Shown here piece by piece: positions 41,977 to 54,700 of a stretch of DNA of 64,000 nucleotides (the stretch's first letter is position 1; the number at the start of each line of letters is the position of its first letter). The translations under genes and the position numbers were made by a program. The notes below the pieces were generated by a model. The model searched no databases. It worked only from the letters and a program-made list of their open reading frames with translations, and had not been told where the DNA came from. Location of the stretch: positions 251,501 to 315,500 of the forward strand of contig NC_033560.1 of NCBI RefSeq assembly GCF_001680005.1, written 5' to 3'. The stretch comes from Plasmodium coatneyi (Eukaryota; Apicomplexa; Aconoidasida; Haemosporida; Plasmodiidae).

Positions 41977-41984
41977 TGCATGCA
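41977..41984. promoter_or_regulatory. TGCATGCA motif upstream of the E3 ligase gene
   Basis: This is an exact match to the palindromic octamer reported as the binding site of a Plasmodium ApiAP2 factor. It lies about 0.8 kb before the E3 start codon. An octamer can occur by chance in such DNA, so this is only a candidate site. Confidence 0.3.
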
Positions 41985-42058
41985 CTACATATTTGTGCGT
42001 GAGTGGACTCCCACTTGCAATCGCCTGTTTACGCTCGCGTGGCTGCTTTTACGCCAAG

Positions 42059-42084
42059 AAAAAAAAAAAAAAAAAAAAAAAAAA
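42059..42084. repeat. Poly(A) tract, 26 bases
   Basis: Uninterrupted A run in the E3 ligase upstream region. Confidence 0.95.
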
Positions 42085-42234
42085 CACAGACTTTTTGTAT
42101 GATCCGTAATTCGTTGCAATCCCCTTTTAAGAGCATCCCGTACGCACACAAGCCTACGCGAGCATATATGTGTAACATACATACGCATGTGTACCCATCG
42201 TGCGTGTTTTTATTTGGTTCCCCCGTACGTGCGC

Positions 42235-42276
42235 ATATTTGTACGCGTCCAAATTTCGTGAGAAAGTGAACTCATT
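42235..42276. repeat. Diverged direct repeat, copy B
   Basis: Partner of copy A at 41697-41743. A weaker third match (ACATATTTGTGCGTGAG) lies near 41985-42001. Confidence 0.55.
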
Positions 42277-42779
42277 TTGTGTCCCGTGCGAACACACCCA
42301 TAAGTAGCATCAACGTCTTTCCTGTGCACATCGCGTGAACATTTAGTAAGTGCATACTTTTTTTTCACGTGTAGCATACGCGTTTGACGTAATTAACGAA
42401 CAGTCTACTTCATGGTACGCCCTGTGTGTTCTCCTTATTAATGTACTTTGTTATTCTGTGTGTTTCGTTTTACTTCCTTTTTTTTTTTTGCGTGAACTTT
42501 ATTTTTTTATTTTCCCCCTCCCAGGGAGAGAAAAGTTTCCCCTTTTTGTGTGTGTACGAAAGTTTGTATGTGCCTACAAGCAAGAATACGCCTATCATTA
42601 CGTGTGTGTCTTCCCCACGTGCGGAAGAGTGCATACGTGGAAGCTCATTTGCAGCTAGCGATAATAACCAGTTTGATGGTACACTGTAAACCGCCTTGTT
42701 CCAACAACTGCAAATGGTGATGCAGCAATATATGTAGGTCCCTGAAAAAAAAAAAAAAAACGTAAAAATACTGCCAATT

Positions 42780-42794
42780 ATGAGTACAAAATGA
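42780..42794 (+). promoter_or_regulatory. Four-codon upstream reading frame overlapping the E3 start codon
   Basis: ATG AGT ACA AAA TGA ends with its stop codon overlapping the main ATG (42791-42793) in an ATGA arrangement. If ribosomes use the first ATG, terminating ones would sit on the main start, so it could modulate initiation. This is seen directly in sequence; the effect is inference. Confidence 0.45.
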
Positions 42795-45700
42795 AGATCC
42801 AGATACCGAAGGATGATAATTATATACTCATGCTGGATAAGATCAGTGAGGAGGAGAAATTTTTCATCCACGTTTTGTCAACATGTGACGAGAAGAACCT
42901 GATTGACCACCTGTTTCCCTTTGTCGACTGGGTGTGGCTGAAGTCAGATTTGATAGCTTGGGCGCCCGTGCTGAATCGGTTCGACGATCTCCTGCAGAGG
43001 TACATTGTGCATAATAAGTTAAGTCGGGAGGAGAGTTGCATTGCCAAAGGTGGTGGGGGGGTGGATGCTGGCCAGGGGGAAAAAAGCAGCGATAGCCCCA
43101 CTAAAAATGACAGTCAGATCACAAGTCAAAAAAATCATGATCAGGTGAAGGAACCCCCCGGGGAAACGTTCGTCCCGCCCGATCTGCTAGTCGAGCAAAT
43201 ACTGAGATTCACGTACCACATCCTGGACAACTGTCTAAGCAAATCGAAGTACAACTCGTTGGACCATTTGCTCGTTCTCCTGTGGAGCTTCAACCCGAAG
43301 ATATCCATCCTGTCGGCAGAAATATTAAACATATACTATCTGTTTATAAAAAAAACGAAGAAGAATGAAAACAAAATAAATCAAATTGTAAATATCCTGT
43401 CAGCGCTAATTAATATTCCGGTGCCCAGTTTTTTACACCCCTATATAAATAACGACATAGGACGGATAAATGATAACAACTACATTTCTGGTTTAGTGCT
43501 GTACTACATGCATGACTCTACGGATAAGCGTTACATGCAGAACGTGTACAGCAAAATAGATAATAGGTACCTCATCGACCTCATCGATTATGACCTAAAC
43601 CTGGACAATGTTACAATTGACGTGGAAGATCACGAGATCCCCTTCACGTCTGTCTTCCCCAAGGAGGTAAAGTATAGTAAAGCGAAGGAAGCCCTACAAC
43701 AGGCATACGACGCCATCATGAATAAGTACCAAATAGATGAAAAAAAAACCTTCGACCTCAGACACAAGTTAAGAATCTACATCGGATTAATATGTCCCAA
43801 GTACAGAAAAAAATTATTCAACTTGAGGTACCTAATCATTTCAGGTTCCTTGTCGATAAACTCCATTTTGTATCCACAAATTATTCCAAGCAACACTATA
43901 TTTTTACAGGAAATTTTGTACCTACTAAAGTATCACAAGTTTGTTCATTTTAATACGCTGCACATAATCTTTGACCTGCTAACGACGGCGATAGAATCCC
44001 ATCTTCATTACAAAGTTGTGTCTGACATTTTGGGTCTACGATTGCACAGTGGTTTATTTATCAGCGTTTTTAAATACTACCTGAATTATTTTCTATCCAC
44101 TTATACAGTGCAGAAGGATATCTGTCCTCTGCACATTATGAATGAAAGCCCAGTCGAAATATACAGCACCAATGACATCAACACGTTATACTTGAAAAAA
44201 TGTCAAGACGAAAAGGTGATAAGCACGTCTTCCCCCCCGCTGCAGGGCGGAACTGTGCACACGCCTAGAATTGGTAACGTTGTCACGCGGACGAGTATTT
44301 ACAGCTCCCTGAGTGAGCTCCTACCGAACGAAAATGCGGATCAACCAACCACGCAACAGTACAGTCACCCTGTCGTAAGTGGTGCTCCCTCACATGAGGA
44401 GGCAGCTACCCATTTCCCAAATGATCATCAGGACGCCACGCAAAATGGGGGAGAAAATTGTCCAAACGATACGCATGGCGTGAACCAGTTAATAAGCACC
44501 CCCAACGGCAATTCGATAATCAATGCGGATGCGTTCCGAGGGGAAGATAACCCCGTCAGTATTGACTATGGTGACCCCGCAGGAGTGATCGGGACAATCT
44601 CCCCATTTGTGAACAACCCCCCTATCAGTGGGAACATAAATGTTGTGCAAAATCATAACATCTTTGACTACGTGAGTAATGAAGGTGATACGAATAATGA
44701 GGTGGATTCTACGCATGTGAGGGAGCCACCCAACGTGGGAAACTTGAATGTATTCGACTTCATGAACAACGCGGAGGAAGGTGACCTAATAGGTGGTTCC
44801 CCCACGGATAACAGGCTAACCAACCAACCCACCAATCCAAACGGATTGAAGGAAGAAACGCAATACGAAAATTACATCAGTGAAGACGTAATCATAAGCA
44901 ATATAAAAAATTGCAAGAAAAATGGCGAAAGTGAATTCATAAAAATTACAAAAAAAAATTTTAAGGATTTTAAGAAGAAGAAAAAGCAAGTATCCATGAT
45001 GCTACAACTATTGACCCTGTACCATACGTGCATTATGGAGCCGTGCCCAATTCTTACCATAGCGCAACAAAACACGCTAAAATTTTTCCCCCTATATTTG
45101 CAAGACAGCTACACGAATAACCTACCAATTGTTCATTTGTTACTGAGAATTATGGAGACGCTGTTGGACTTTACGCCCAACTTTTATTTCACTGCAAAGA
45201 ATGAAGAGGAGCTGTACAAAATATTACTGTCTCGTTTTCAGTACGAAATATTTATGATGTCGGACAGTTTTTACCACCTGAATCGGGAGCACTTTCTGAG
45301 GTTCTATTTCGAACCGTTCGACTATCGAGGGTATGACTGCACATATGTGGAGAACGAGGAGGAGGCCCGTCGTTACGAAGGGGATGTGCCTTCAAAGGGG
45401 GAGGAGGTGGTACAGGTGGTGCAGGTGGTGCAAACGGATGGAAAGGTGAACACCGAAATGGTGATCACCCACCCGGCGGTTGCTTCCGCCCAGAATAGCC
45501 TCTTCTCCAAGCGCAATGAAAAGCTAGTGAGGCTATTCCAAACGTATGACATAAATGAGAGCGCCACGGAGGAGACCCTGCTGAACAGGTTCACCTTCTG
45601 GTGGAAGCTTCACATATATGAAGAACGGGTGAAAATCATAAAGATGATTATAAAGGCGTTGAACCTGGCTTTGAAGGGCTACTCCCCAACGGATACGCTG

Positions 45701-48700
45701 CTGGACATATTTACAAATAATTACATCTCCGTGAAGATTATTAAGTACATTTTAAAATACCCACATAAATTTGGCCTCTGCCTGTACGGCTACATACTAG
45801 GCTTTATATATGAACACATATATGAAGACCCAACCATTTTGTCCACCCTGTTGAAGGAGGGTCTCTTAAACATTTTACTAAACAGCATAGTAGAAGATAA
45901 CTTGAAAGACGAAACAGTGTTGATCTATGTGCCGTCCCTTCTCTCCCTAATGTTTATTCACAGCATTGGAAAGTCAGCCATGAAGAAATTGAATTACTCC
46001 CCCATATATAACCTTTTCCATTATATGATCAAAATAGATTATTTTTTTTTCGACAGATTTGGTGATATAGCTGTTTCGATAGGGAACATAATCAACGAGC
46101 TGGAAAACTACGGCTTCGTGATGAAAGATTTCCTTACCTTTCATGTGAAGTTACTGAAGAAGTTATATTTGGAGGGCCTAAACTTGGGTTACTGGAGGTG
46201 TTTGGATTATGACTACGTGCAGAAGTATGTAGAGGCGTCCGTAAAACAGTTGCACCATGTTCAATTGAAGGATCTTAACATTGATCGGTACAAACATAGG
46301 AAGGATAACTTCTTCTTAGACAGATTATCCATCCTGTGTCGGTCTATCCTATCGTATATGAAGACCTCCTGGATTAAATCCTTTTTAAAGTTAAACGGGC
46401 TTAAGTTTCTAATGGCCTGCACCAATTTGATAAGCCTACCTCCCAACTATATACACATTTTCGAGTATCACTCCATTTATACGTTCGTGATGAAGGTATA
46501 TTTGTATGCCTCCTTTAAGAATGTTTACAATCAGTTCTTGTACCCTCTGTACAACTACAGCAACTTCGTCTCCTATGTGCAGTACATCAGTTTGTTGCTT
46601 TCGGGTTCTTTCTACTTCGACCTGGGTGACAACGTCGTGGTGGTTAAACGGTCTGCTCTTCTCGCAGGGGAAATGGCAGAAACGACTAGAACAAATGAAG
46701 CACATGCATCTATTGGAGCGCCCGGCAAACCTTTCCAGCGCGGAAGCAAGTACCTCAGGACGGACTTCTTCGCTGGGCCTTTCATCGATCGGAACCAGCT
46801 GCTCCTCTGCAATATCACGCAGCTTTTCAACATCCTGTACTTCCTAATCTCAGCCTACACGGACTCCAAAGGGCTCTACAGCAACGAGGAGAAGCTCTAC
46901 GACCTATCAGAACTGTCAAACAGAAAAATCTTGGAAATATTTTCAGACGTCCTCATAACGATTGAAAGCGTGTTCGACTTTTACTTTACGTTGTATTTCC
47001 ACCAGACGAATGACTCAAACCAGAACATGTTTTTGCACCTGAAGGATAAGGTGTGCATCCATGAACACATTAAAAGAACACTTCGAAACAGCCAAAATAA
47101 GTCGGATTATCTGCTGTACAATTTGTTCGGATCGAGTCGCTCCCTCTTCTGCTATTCCATTAATAACAACCTGTACGTATTGAACCCGGATCAGGGAAGA
47201 ACGCACATCCTTTGTGACCACGACAATGCAGATGATTACAAAAGGACGGATCACCTCACTGGATTGGATAACGAAGACAGAGTCTATAAGGCCATTTACA
47301 AATACACCTTTTCGCAGGTCCTCACTGAATTTAACACCTTTATGAATAAGAGTATGAAAATGCCATCCGACATTGTATCTTTTAAAAAGAAGGAAAAGAC
47401 CAAATTTCAGAAATACTTTTCAAGTTCCGAGGAATCATTTGTCGGGGTACAAACAGGGAAGAGGAAAAATAATCCGAACGTAGCGAACAATCAGAATGAT
47501 AACGACGCAGGGGTGATAACCCACCCTGTTTGTAATAATCCAACAGATCATTGCAACCCGGTGAAGGGGACTCATCTGTCGGGAAGCAATCCTCTTGTGA
47601 CTGATTCCCCAGGTATCCAAACGAGTGAGTTAAACGCGCAGAGTATTGCAAATATGTACGGAGCATACCGAGAGAGCAATTCTATGGAATATCACTTTGC
47701 TGTGAAGAGTAAACAGGAAGGAGTAAATAACGACACAAGCATGGGCGGCAATGACAGTGGTGCTTCTAAGAGCGAATTCAACGATTACTATATTGAGGAC
47801 AAGAACATCCACATGCACACGCGCCTCGCGTATGACTCGAAATACGTGCTTTGCGAAAGTCTCAGATCTCTCCTAGTGGTAATTAAGAAATTTTTCATCA
47901 TGATTAATTTAGCCTGTCATACGAGGCAGCTGAAATTGAAGCCCACCCCCAACTATATCTTCTACAACGTAATTCAGCAGAAGCACATTCTGTGCATCAT
48001 TCGATGTTTAACCAAGTGCATGATGAATGTGCCGGTGGTGAGTAAGCCCATTCAGGAGAACCCCTACCTCACGGGGGGTGCAACGAAACGCGTGTACAGA
48101 GTGCTTTCTGACCACATAACTGTGGAAAAAATCAACTATTTGAGCGAACCCAGTGAGAACCAACCACTGTCAGCAGCAGCACCCTCATGCGTAACGATGA
48201 ATGACGTTGGCAACGTCAACCGTGAGTCAGTCGCGCAAAGTGCCTCCAAGAACGGAGCCAAGAAATGGCCAAAGGTTGGAACGAAGATGAACTATATTCC
48301 ATGTGAAAACATCGCTGAAGCAAATCCCTTCAATGAGCACTTACCCAGCTGTGGTAACGCCACTTTTGCAACGGAGAGGGACACACAACAGAAGAATCTC
48401 AACCTGTATGACTATGCGTACACCTCGTTCACCAGCCACCATGTAGAGAAGATAGAAAATTATTACCCCGAGCCGTTCTACATGGAGGAAATTCTTTTCA
48501 AAAGATACAACTTTAACTTTTCCCTGATTGACGTGGTGCCGAATAGGGATCTTCACCATAGTGATCAGTTTGCAACAGCGGACAAGGGACAGGTGCAAAA
48601 TGGAAATGCAGGTGCATGTGCGGGTACAACGGGAGATGCCTTTTCCACTTTCCATGGTGGGAATGTGGCCACACCCCCGTGTCGGGCAAACATCCCCAGT

Positions 48701-51700
48701 CACGATTTGAGCAAGTATAACAAGTCGTACATTTGCACCAGCGTTCGGGAGGCGGACGGGACCTACCGCGTTGTCCACCACAATGGTAATCTCAATTTTG
48801 TGAATTTCCCAGAGGAAAACACGAACGGAGCATACCAAACGAATCATCAAAGGGGTTGCGAATCGAATGAGCAGAACAACCCAAGTAGTAGTAACGACAG
48901 CCCGGGCAAAAATACAGAAGTAAAGCATCTACCCAAGGAGAGGAAACTCTCCCCAGTGAATATCAGCATAGAACATTACAGCCCGATGAAAACGGTAAAG
49001 TACATTGCAGAGCTAATCAACATCCTTCACAAACTACTGTCCGATAATAAACTGGAATTTATTAGCTACTTTTATTTCCTAGATTTACTATACAAAGTGG
49101 GAACTTTCGACTTCATTTTTAACATGTTTAATTATGTGATGAGCGTGTACATATCGCTGCTGGCATTATACTACAAAAAGAAGAAGGAAATGAAGAAGAA
49201 AAAAGAAAACGTGGGTGCGAATTTTGTTACTTACATTCCAATTCATATGAGCAAGAATTTTACCTGCACAAATACCTACTTCGTTCGGTACGTAGTGAGG
49301 ATTATGGAATACTATTCTGGTGCTGATATTAGTATGCTAAAGATTTACCTCCAAATTGTGGTTAAAGGGATAAGTGCCTTTCTGGACTTTTTCGTCAGCC
49401 TCATCAATATTGGCAAGTTCAACTTGATGCTCTTCTGCTCCAAGATGCTGCACCCCCTCACGCGTTTACACAACGACTTTGAGAACCTCTCCCCGGGGAG
49501 TAAAGCGGCCCACAACGGAGCGGAAACGGCAACGGGGGAATCACACAGTGGTGATGTGCCGCCTACAAATGGAACGACTGAAGCAAGCAACCAGTTGCAC
49601 ACTAACGATATCGCGCAAAGTCCCAGTAACGGTGCAGGTGGAGAGGCCAATTTATTAACACCCCAGGTGGAAGGACCAAACGAGTTAAACAGTTGCAATG
49701 TGGATGTGGGTGCATTCCCCAATTCGAGTGAAATGAAGGAGAAAAAAAAACATAACACCGAAGATCATCTTAGCAAAAGTAACAACCAAGCTAATATTGC
49801 AAAGGAGAGTGAGAAACATGGTGACTTCCCACCTGTTGGAGGAAACACCGCCCCGCAAAATGCAAAACAGAATGCAGAACACACATTCACGTACAACAAC
49901 AACTTCGTTTTCTCCCTGGATTATTTCGACATTGTTAACACGATAAGGTCGGTGAAGTGCGAAATAGCCGACAACATATTCATGTGGCTGACCTACATAA
50001 ACAGTACAAGTGTAAAAATTACAAACCTGGGGAAGAACAACATATACATAAACTTTAACAACAATATAATATACACCCTGTTGAGGATTATTTTAAAATT
50101 CATTCATCACTCTATTGAAGTGGAACCGAAAATGATCGACTTCTGGGCGAAGGAAAAATGCAAAGATAAAAAAAACGTTGGTGGAAAGGAAAAGGATAAG
50201 GAGAAAGATAAGGATGCATTTAACTACCCCCATGTTAACATTTTAGAAGAATGGGGTCTAATGGGCTTTGACGAAAAAACCATTTATGACTGTTTGAATT
50301 ATTCGGGTACCACTGATCTAGATTGTACGTTGAATTATTTGGATAAGGCCAAGGAGAAGGATTTCTTCCTCAACATGGGAAAGGATAAACTTCTTGGAGA
50401 GAGGAAAAACGTGGGTAGGAGATCATCCCCCTACTACGACTTCGACTACAACAGCAGTGATGAAAATTCTACCTCGGGTAATAACAGAAGGGTGGACATC
50501 CAATTAGGGGTGAATGAAAATGGCAGCGAGGAGGAACTGAACGATGCGGTGCAGGTTGGTGCGGAGCAGAACCCCATCGATGGGGGCAGCACTACGGGGG
50601 TTGAGCATCACGTGGATGAAAACGCATCCCCACCGGCGCTCATCCTGAATGATGTCCCCAAAAATGGAAACGACAAGGAGGACATATTCCACCAAGATGA
50701 CAAGTACGTGTTGGAAAAGTTCCCCTTCATGTACGAAATATTGAAGGAAGCAAAAGCAAAGTCAACGCATGCAAGGGTGTACTACTACGAAACGATTATG
50801 GATCCAAACGGCAAGAGGAACATGATACTATACCTGCAATATTACTTAAAGTTATTGAAGAAGAATCTTTTCCTTACGTATGAGGAGAAAAATGATATCA
50901 AGCAATTTTGGGACGAAGAAAATTACTTGCTCCTTAGGCAAATTATCTATAAGTACATTTTTAATATGCTCATAAATATTATGATAACCATCCCATTTAA
51001 TGAAGGGGGGTACACGAACCTTTTCCTGAGCTTCCTCCTCATCGATATTGACAAGAAGAGTGTAAAGCTGCTTTTGGATCATTATAGAAAAACCATCCAC
51101 GATAAAAACACCAACAAAAGTCGCATATTCAACCATCAAGATGTGAAGATTATCATTCTGTATTATTTTATTGAGAATATTTCCAAGAAAATTAAAACGC
51201 TGAAAAATGATGAGGCCTTCCCCATAGAACCATTCTACCATTGCCACCACCTGTTCATGTACTTTAATAAGAGGAAAAATAAAAACGTAAAAAATGGCGA
51301 TGACGGTGCAATGAAACAGGAAAAGAAGGATAACAAGAGTGCGAATAAGAACAAATTCGCGCAGAACAGAAATGGACTCACAAGCAACAACGGTGGCGTG
51401 ATCCCCATTTTGCCTCAAAACGCAGGGGCGAATGCAGGCAACACCACCACGGTTGGAAACGGTATAAACAGTGGTGTCAACGGAAATGTGGCTGCAGTGG
51501 GGGGTGCCGTCACCGTGGGAAATGGCCACGAAGCTGGCAACGAAACGGGTCAGACATCAAGCAACACTGCCGGAATGGGAACAAACGTCCAACATAACAT
51601 CCAGACGAATGGTACTACCTCCGGGGGAAACGCACTGAACAGTATGCGGAACATGCTCATGAGCAGTACGAACAACCGCAGTAGAGTAACTAACCCAATG

Positions 51701-54700
51701 AGTGAATTTCTTACAGAGTACCAAATGAACAACAACTACGATGTTAGCAACCACAGCGATGACAACGCGACTACGGTATTCTACCCAGGCAGTGACAACG
51801 TGGATGACAAAAATTCAGTCATAAATAACAACAAAAAGGGTAAGGAAAATAATAACCAAGATGCCGAAATAGCGAACGATGCAAATGATCCCACAGGTTG
51901 TATCTACAGCACCAAGTATATTAAAGGAGACCTAGATGTTATATATGAGTCGGATAAGGACATGGAAATATACTCCTACCACTTTTGTCTCTACATGCTT
52001 TTCTTCACGCTTTGCAACATTATTGATAAGTATACCATAGCGAGGAATTTAATTTTGCACATAGATAGGAACATCCTGGATTATTGCATTTTCTTTTTAC
52101 ACAAATTTAACGCGGCATATGTGAAAAACGTGGAAGCGAATGTGAACTACTTCTTAACGGAGAGCATATCCCAACCGTGTTTAGCCACGTCCAGCTCGAA
52201 TGATGAACAGATGCTTTCAAATGCCCATGCGGGGGGAAGCTTCCTCCCCAGTGCGGATTATGAGGCGTCCGTAAACGATAACGATGCGGGGAAGAGAAAT
52301 CAAGAAAAGAATAAAAGGAAGAGAAAATTCAACAAAATAATTGCAGCAAGTAGGGCTACCCCTAACTCGAATGAGCAACAGAACAACGGATTAACGAATG
52401 TCGACCTGTGTGATGAGGGGGCCCTTTCGATTGGCCACCCACCCCCTCATTCATTTCCACATGGTAACAGTTTTGACAACGCCCCCATGGAGGATGCGAA
52501 TGAGTGTGCGCAAAATGGGAGCCACAAAAAGTATGCTTCTCACCATTGCGATGAAGTGAATAATGACTACGTGCATCCAACGTGTGGCCATGCTGACTTT
52601 GCCAACGTGGAGCAAGCCAACAACAACAGGGCAATACTGCTGTCAGCGCAGAAGAGTGAGAACAACCTGGCCGAAGCCAACCCGAAGGAACAGAAAATAA
52701 TAAACCACATGTACAACAAAGGGTTGGTCATAAATAAAAATATCAAAACGTATAACATGCTGATTCCGTACTGGAACTTAGCCGACACAGATATTTCCGA
52801 GGTGAACCAGAAAACGGCCATCAATTATTCACTACAGGAAAATGAGGAAAATAAATACATCTCCCTGTACTCCAAACCGCCGTGCTTCTACACCCCCCTG
52901 TTCATGTGCCTTTACAAAATTATCATTAACTACTCCTTATACAATTTTAACGACAAAAGTAGAAAGGTAATGAAAAAACAGAAGGAGGAAAAAACGAATG
53001 AAGAAAAGTGCGGCACAAATATGGTCAAAAATGCACCAACCGGCAAAATGGAGAAGGCCATCTGGCTAAATGAGAAGAAAAATTTCAGCAACAATGTGGC
53101 CGCCAACACGAGCACAGCAACTGCGCAAATTACTCATGCCGCACAGACGATTACAGAGAACATCCGATTTATGTCATCGGAAAAACAACACAACATCATA
53201 AAAATATGTATCGACACGTTGTATTTTTTCAAGGGCTACAACGCACAACTGTGTATGAGCATTTTACAGATAATTGAATACTTGACTACCACGTACAGCA
53301 ACGTCATTTTCTTCATTTCGTATGCGCCGCCAAATGTGTATAGGAACTTTGGGAAGGTGTTCCAACTGGAGGAAAGGAAGATGCAAAGGATGCAAGCTGG
53401 GGGGAAGAACCTAATTAATGGAGGCAGCACGAACGGAAGACCCATCAAAGCAGAGGAACCTTCTCCGGGGGATGTTCACAAAAGGGAGAACATCATCAAT
53501 GGCGGAAGCGTTATGGAACCCCTTAAAGATAAAAGTAGTAATGGAACGTGTTGCCCCCCCAATGCTGCAAGCAGTGAGCACCACGACTACGTCGGCCCCT
53601 TCGAACAGAAATGCGACCCCCATTTTGACTTGAACGAATTGATCCTAAATAATATAAGCAGAAGCGGACTTGGAATTCTCCTAACCATTTCCAAACAAGC
53701 GAAATTTAAGGACATGCTCATTATCCTAATAAACATCCTCATCCAATGCTTCACCGACAACTACGTCATCGCCAACCGAATTGAATATAGCCTCAAGTCA
53801 TTCTTCCTATCGCATGGGATCCCAGTTAAGTGCTTTATGAGAAAGGATGACCTAAAAGTTATAGAGGATCCAAAAATTTCCAACGCATTAGGTGTATCAT
53901 TAAGTGAATTGAATGAGGCATTATATCCATTCATTTTTAAGAACCCCCAGATGTATGAAGAAATTCTGAGCTGTTTGTGTTTTTTTCCGAACCTGAAATA
54001 TGTGAAGAAGGATGAAGCGAATGATGTGCAGCATCAGGTTAGTGACGCCGTTGATTTGCTTTCGTTCAATGGTTTTGGCAGCGCGGTTGGTGCGCATAAC
54101 GCAGCAGGGATGACGAACGAACAAACGAAGGAGAAAAAGAACGGGGCAAATGTGCACACAGTTTCGCAAAATGGTGTCGAAATTGCAAAGGGGACGAAAA
54201 CGGATAAGGCGAAAAGGGGAAAAGATGGCGGGAAGGACCACGACCAAGAGGGGAGAAATTCTTTCCAAAGTGGCACCAGCAACGGCCCGCTGAATGGCGT
54301 AACCCAATTGAACAAGAAGAAGGGCAAGTCGGTCAAAGAAAACAGTGCACAGCAAGCGACCACCCCCAATGGCGACGGAAGTGGCGGAGGCAAGTTCTAT
54401 CTGAACCTGCTGCCCATACCGGAGCACATCAAATCCATTTACATGCTCTCCGAAACGGCCAACAGTACGAAGTACCTGAGGAAGTATTTCCTGAAGAACA
54501 ATTTTTACAACTTTTACATTTTGGCGGTTCTGCTGGATTTCCTGAACCTGTTCACCATCATCCAAAGCAAAACGAGGTTAGTAAAACTCAACGAAAAGGA
54601 AGAAAGGCTACAGTTTAACAAGAGGCTAATGGAGATTTATGGAACGCATTCCGACTTTGACACCGAACTGGATTACAAGGTCATGTACCCCTTCGCACTG

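Larger units (their letters stand above)
39317..42790. other. 3.5 kb interval upstream of the giant E3 ligase
   Basis: This interval holds the hydrolase 3' UTR and the E3 ligase promoter and leader. It contains a 29-base T run (39719-39747), a 26-base A run (42059-42084), a 12-base tandem repeat (41074-41118), TG/CA-rich stretches between about 41300 and 42300, and two diverged copies of a 45-base element. No protein-coding frame is supported. Confidence 0.6.
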
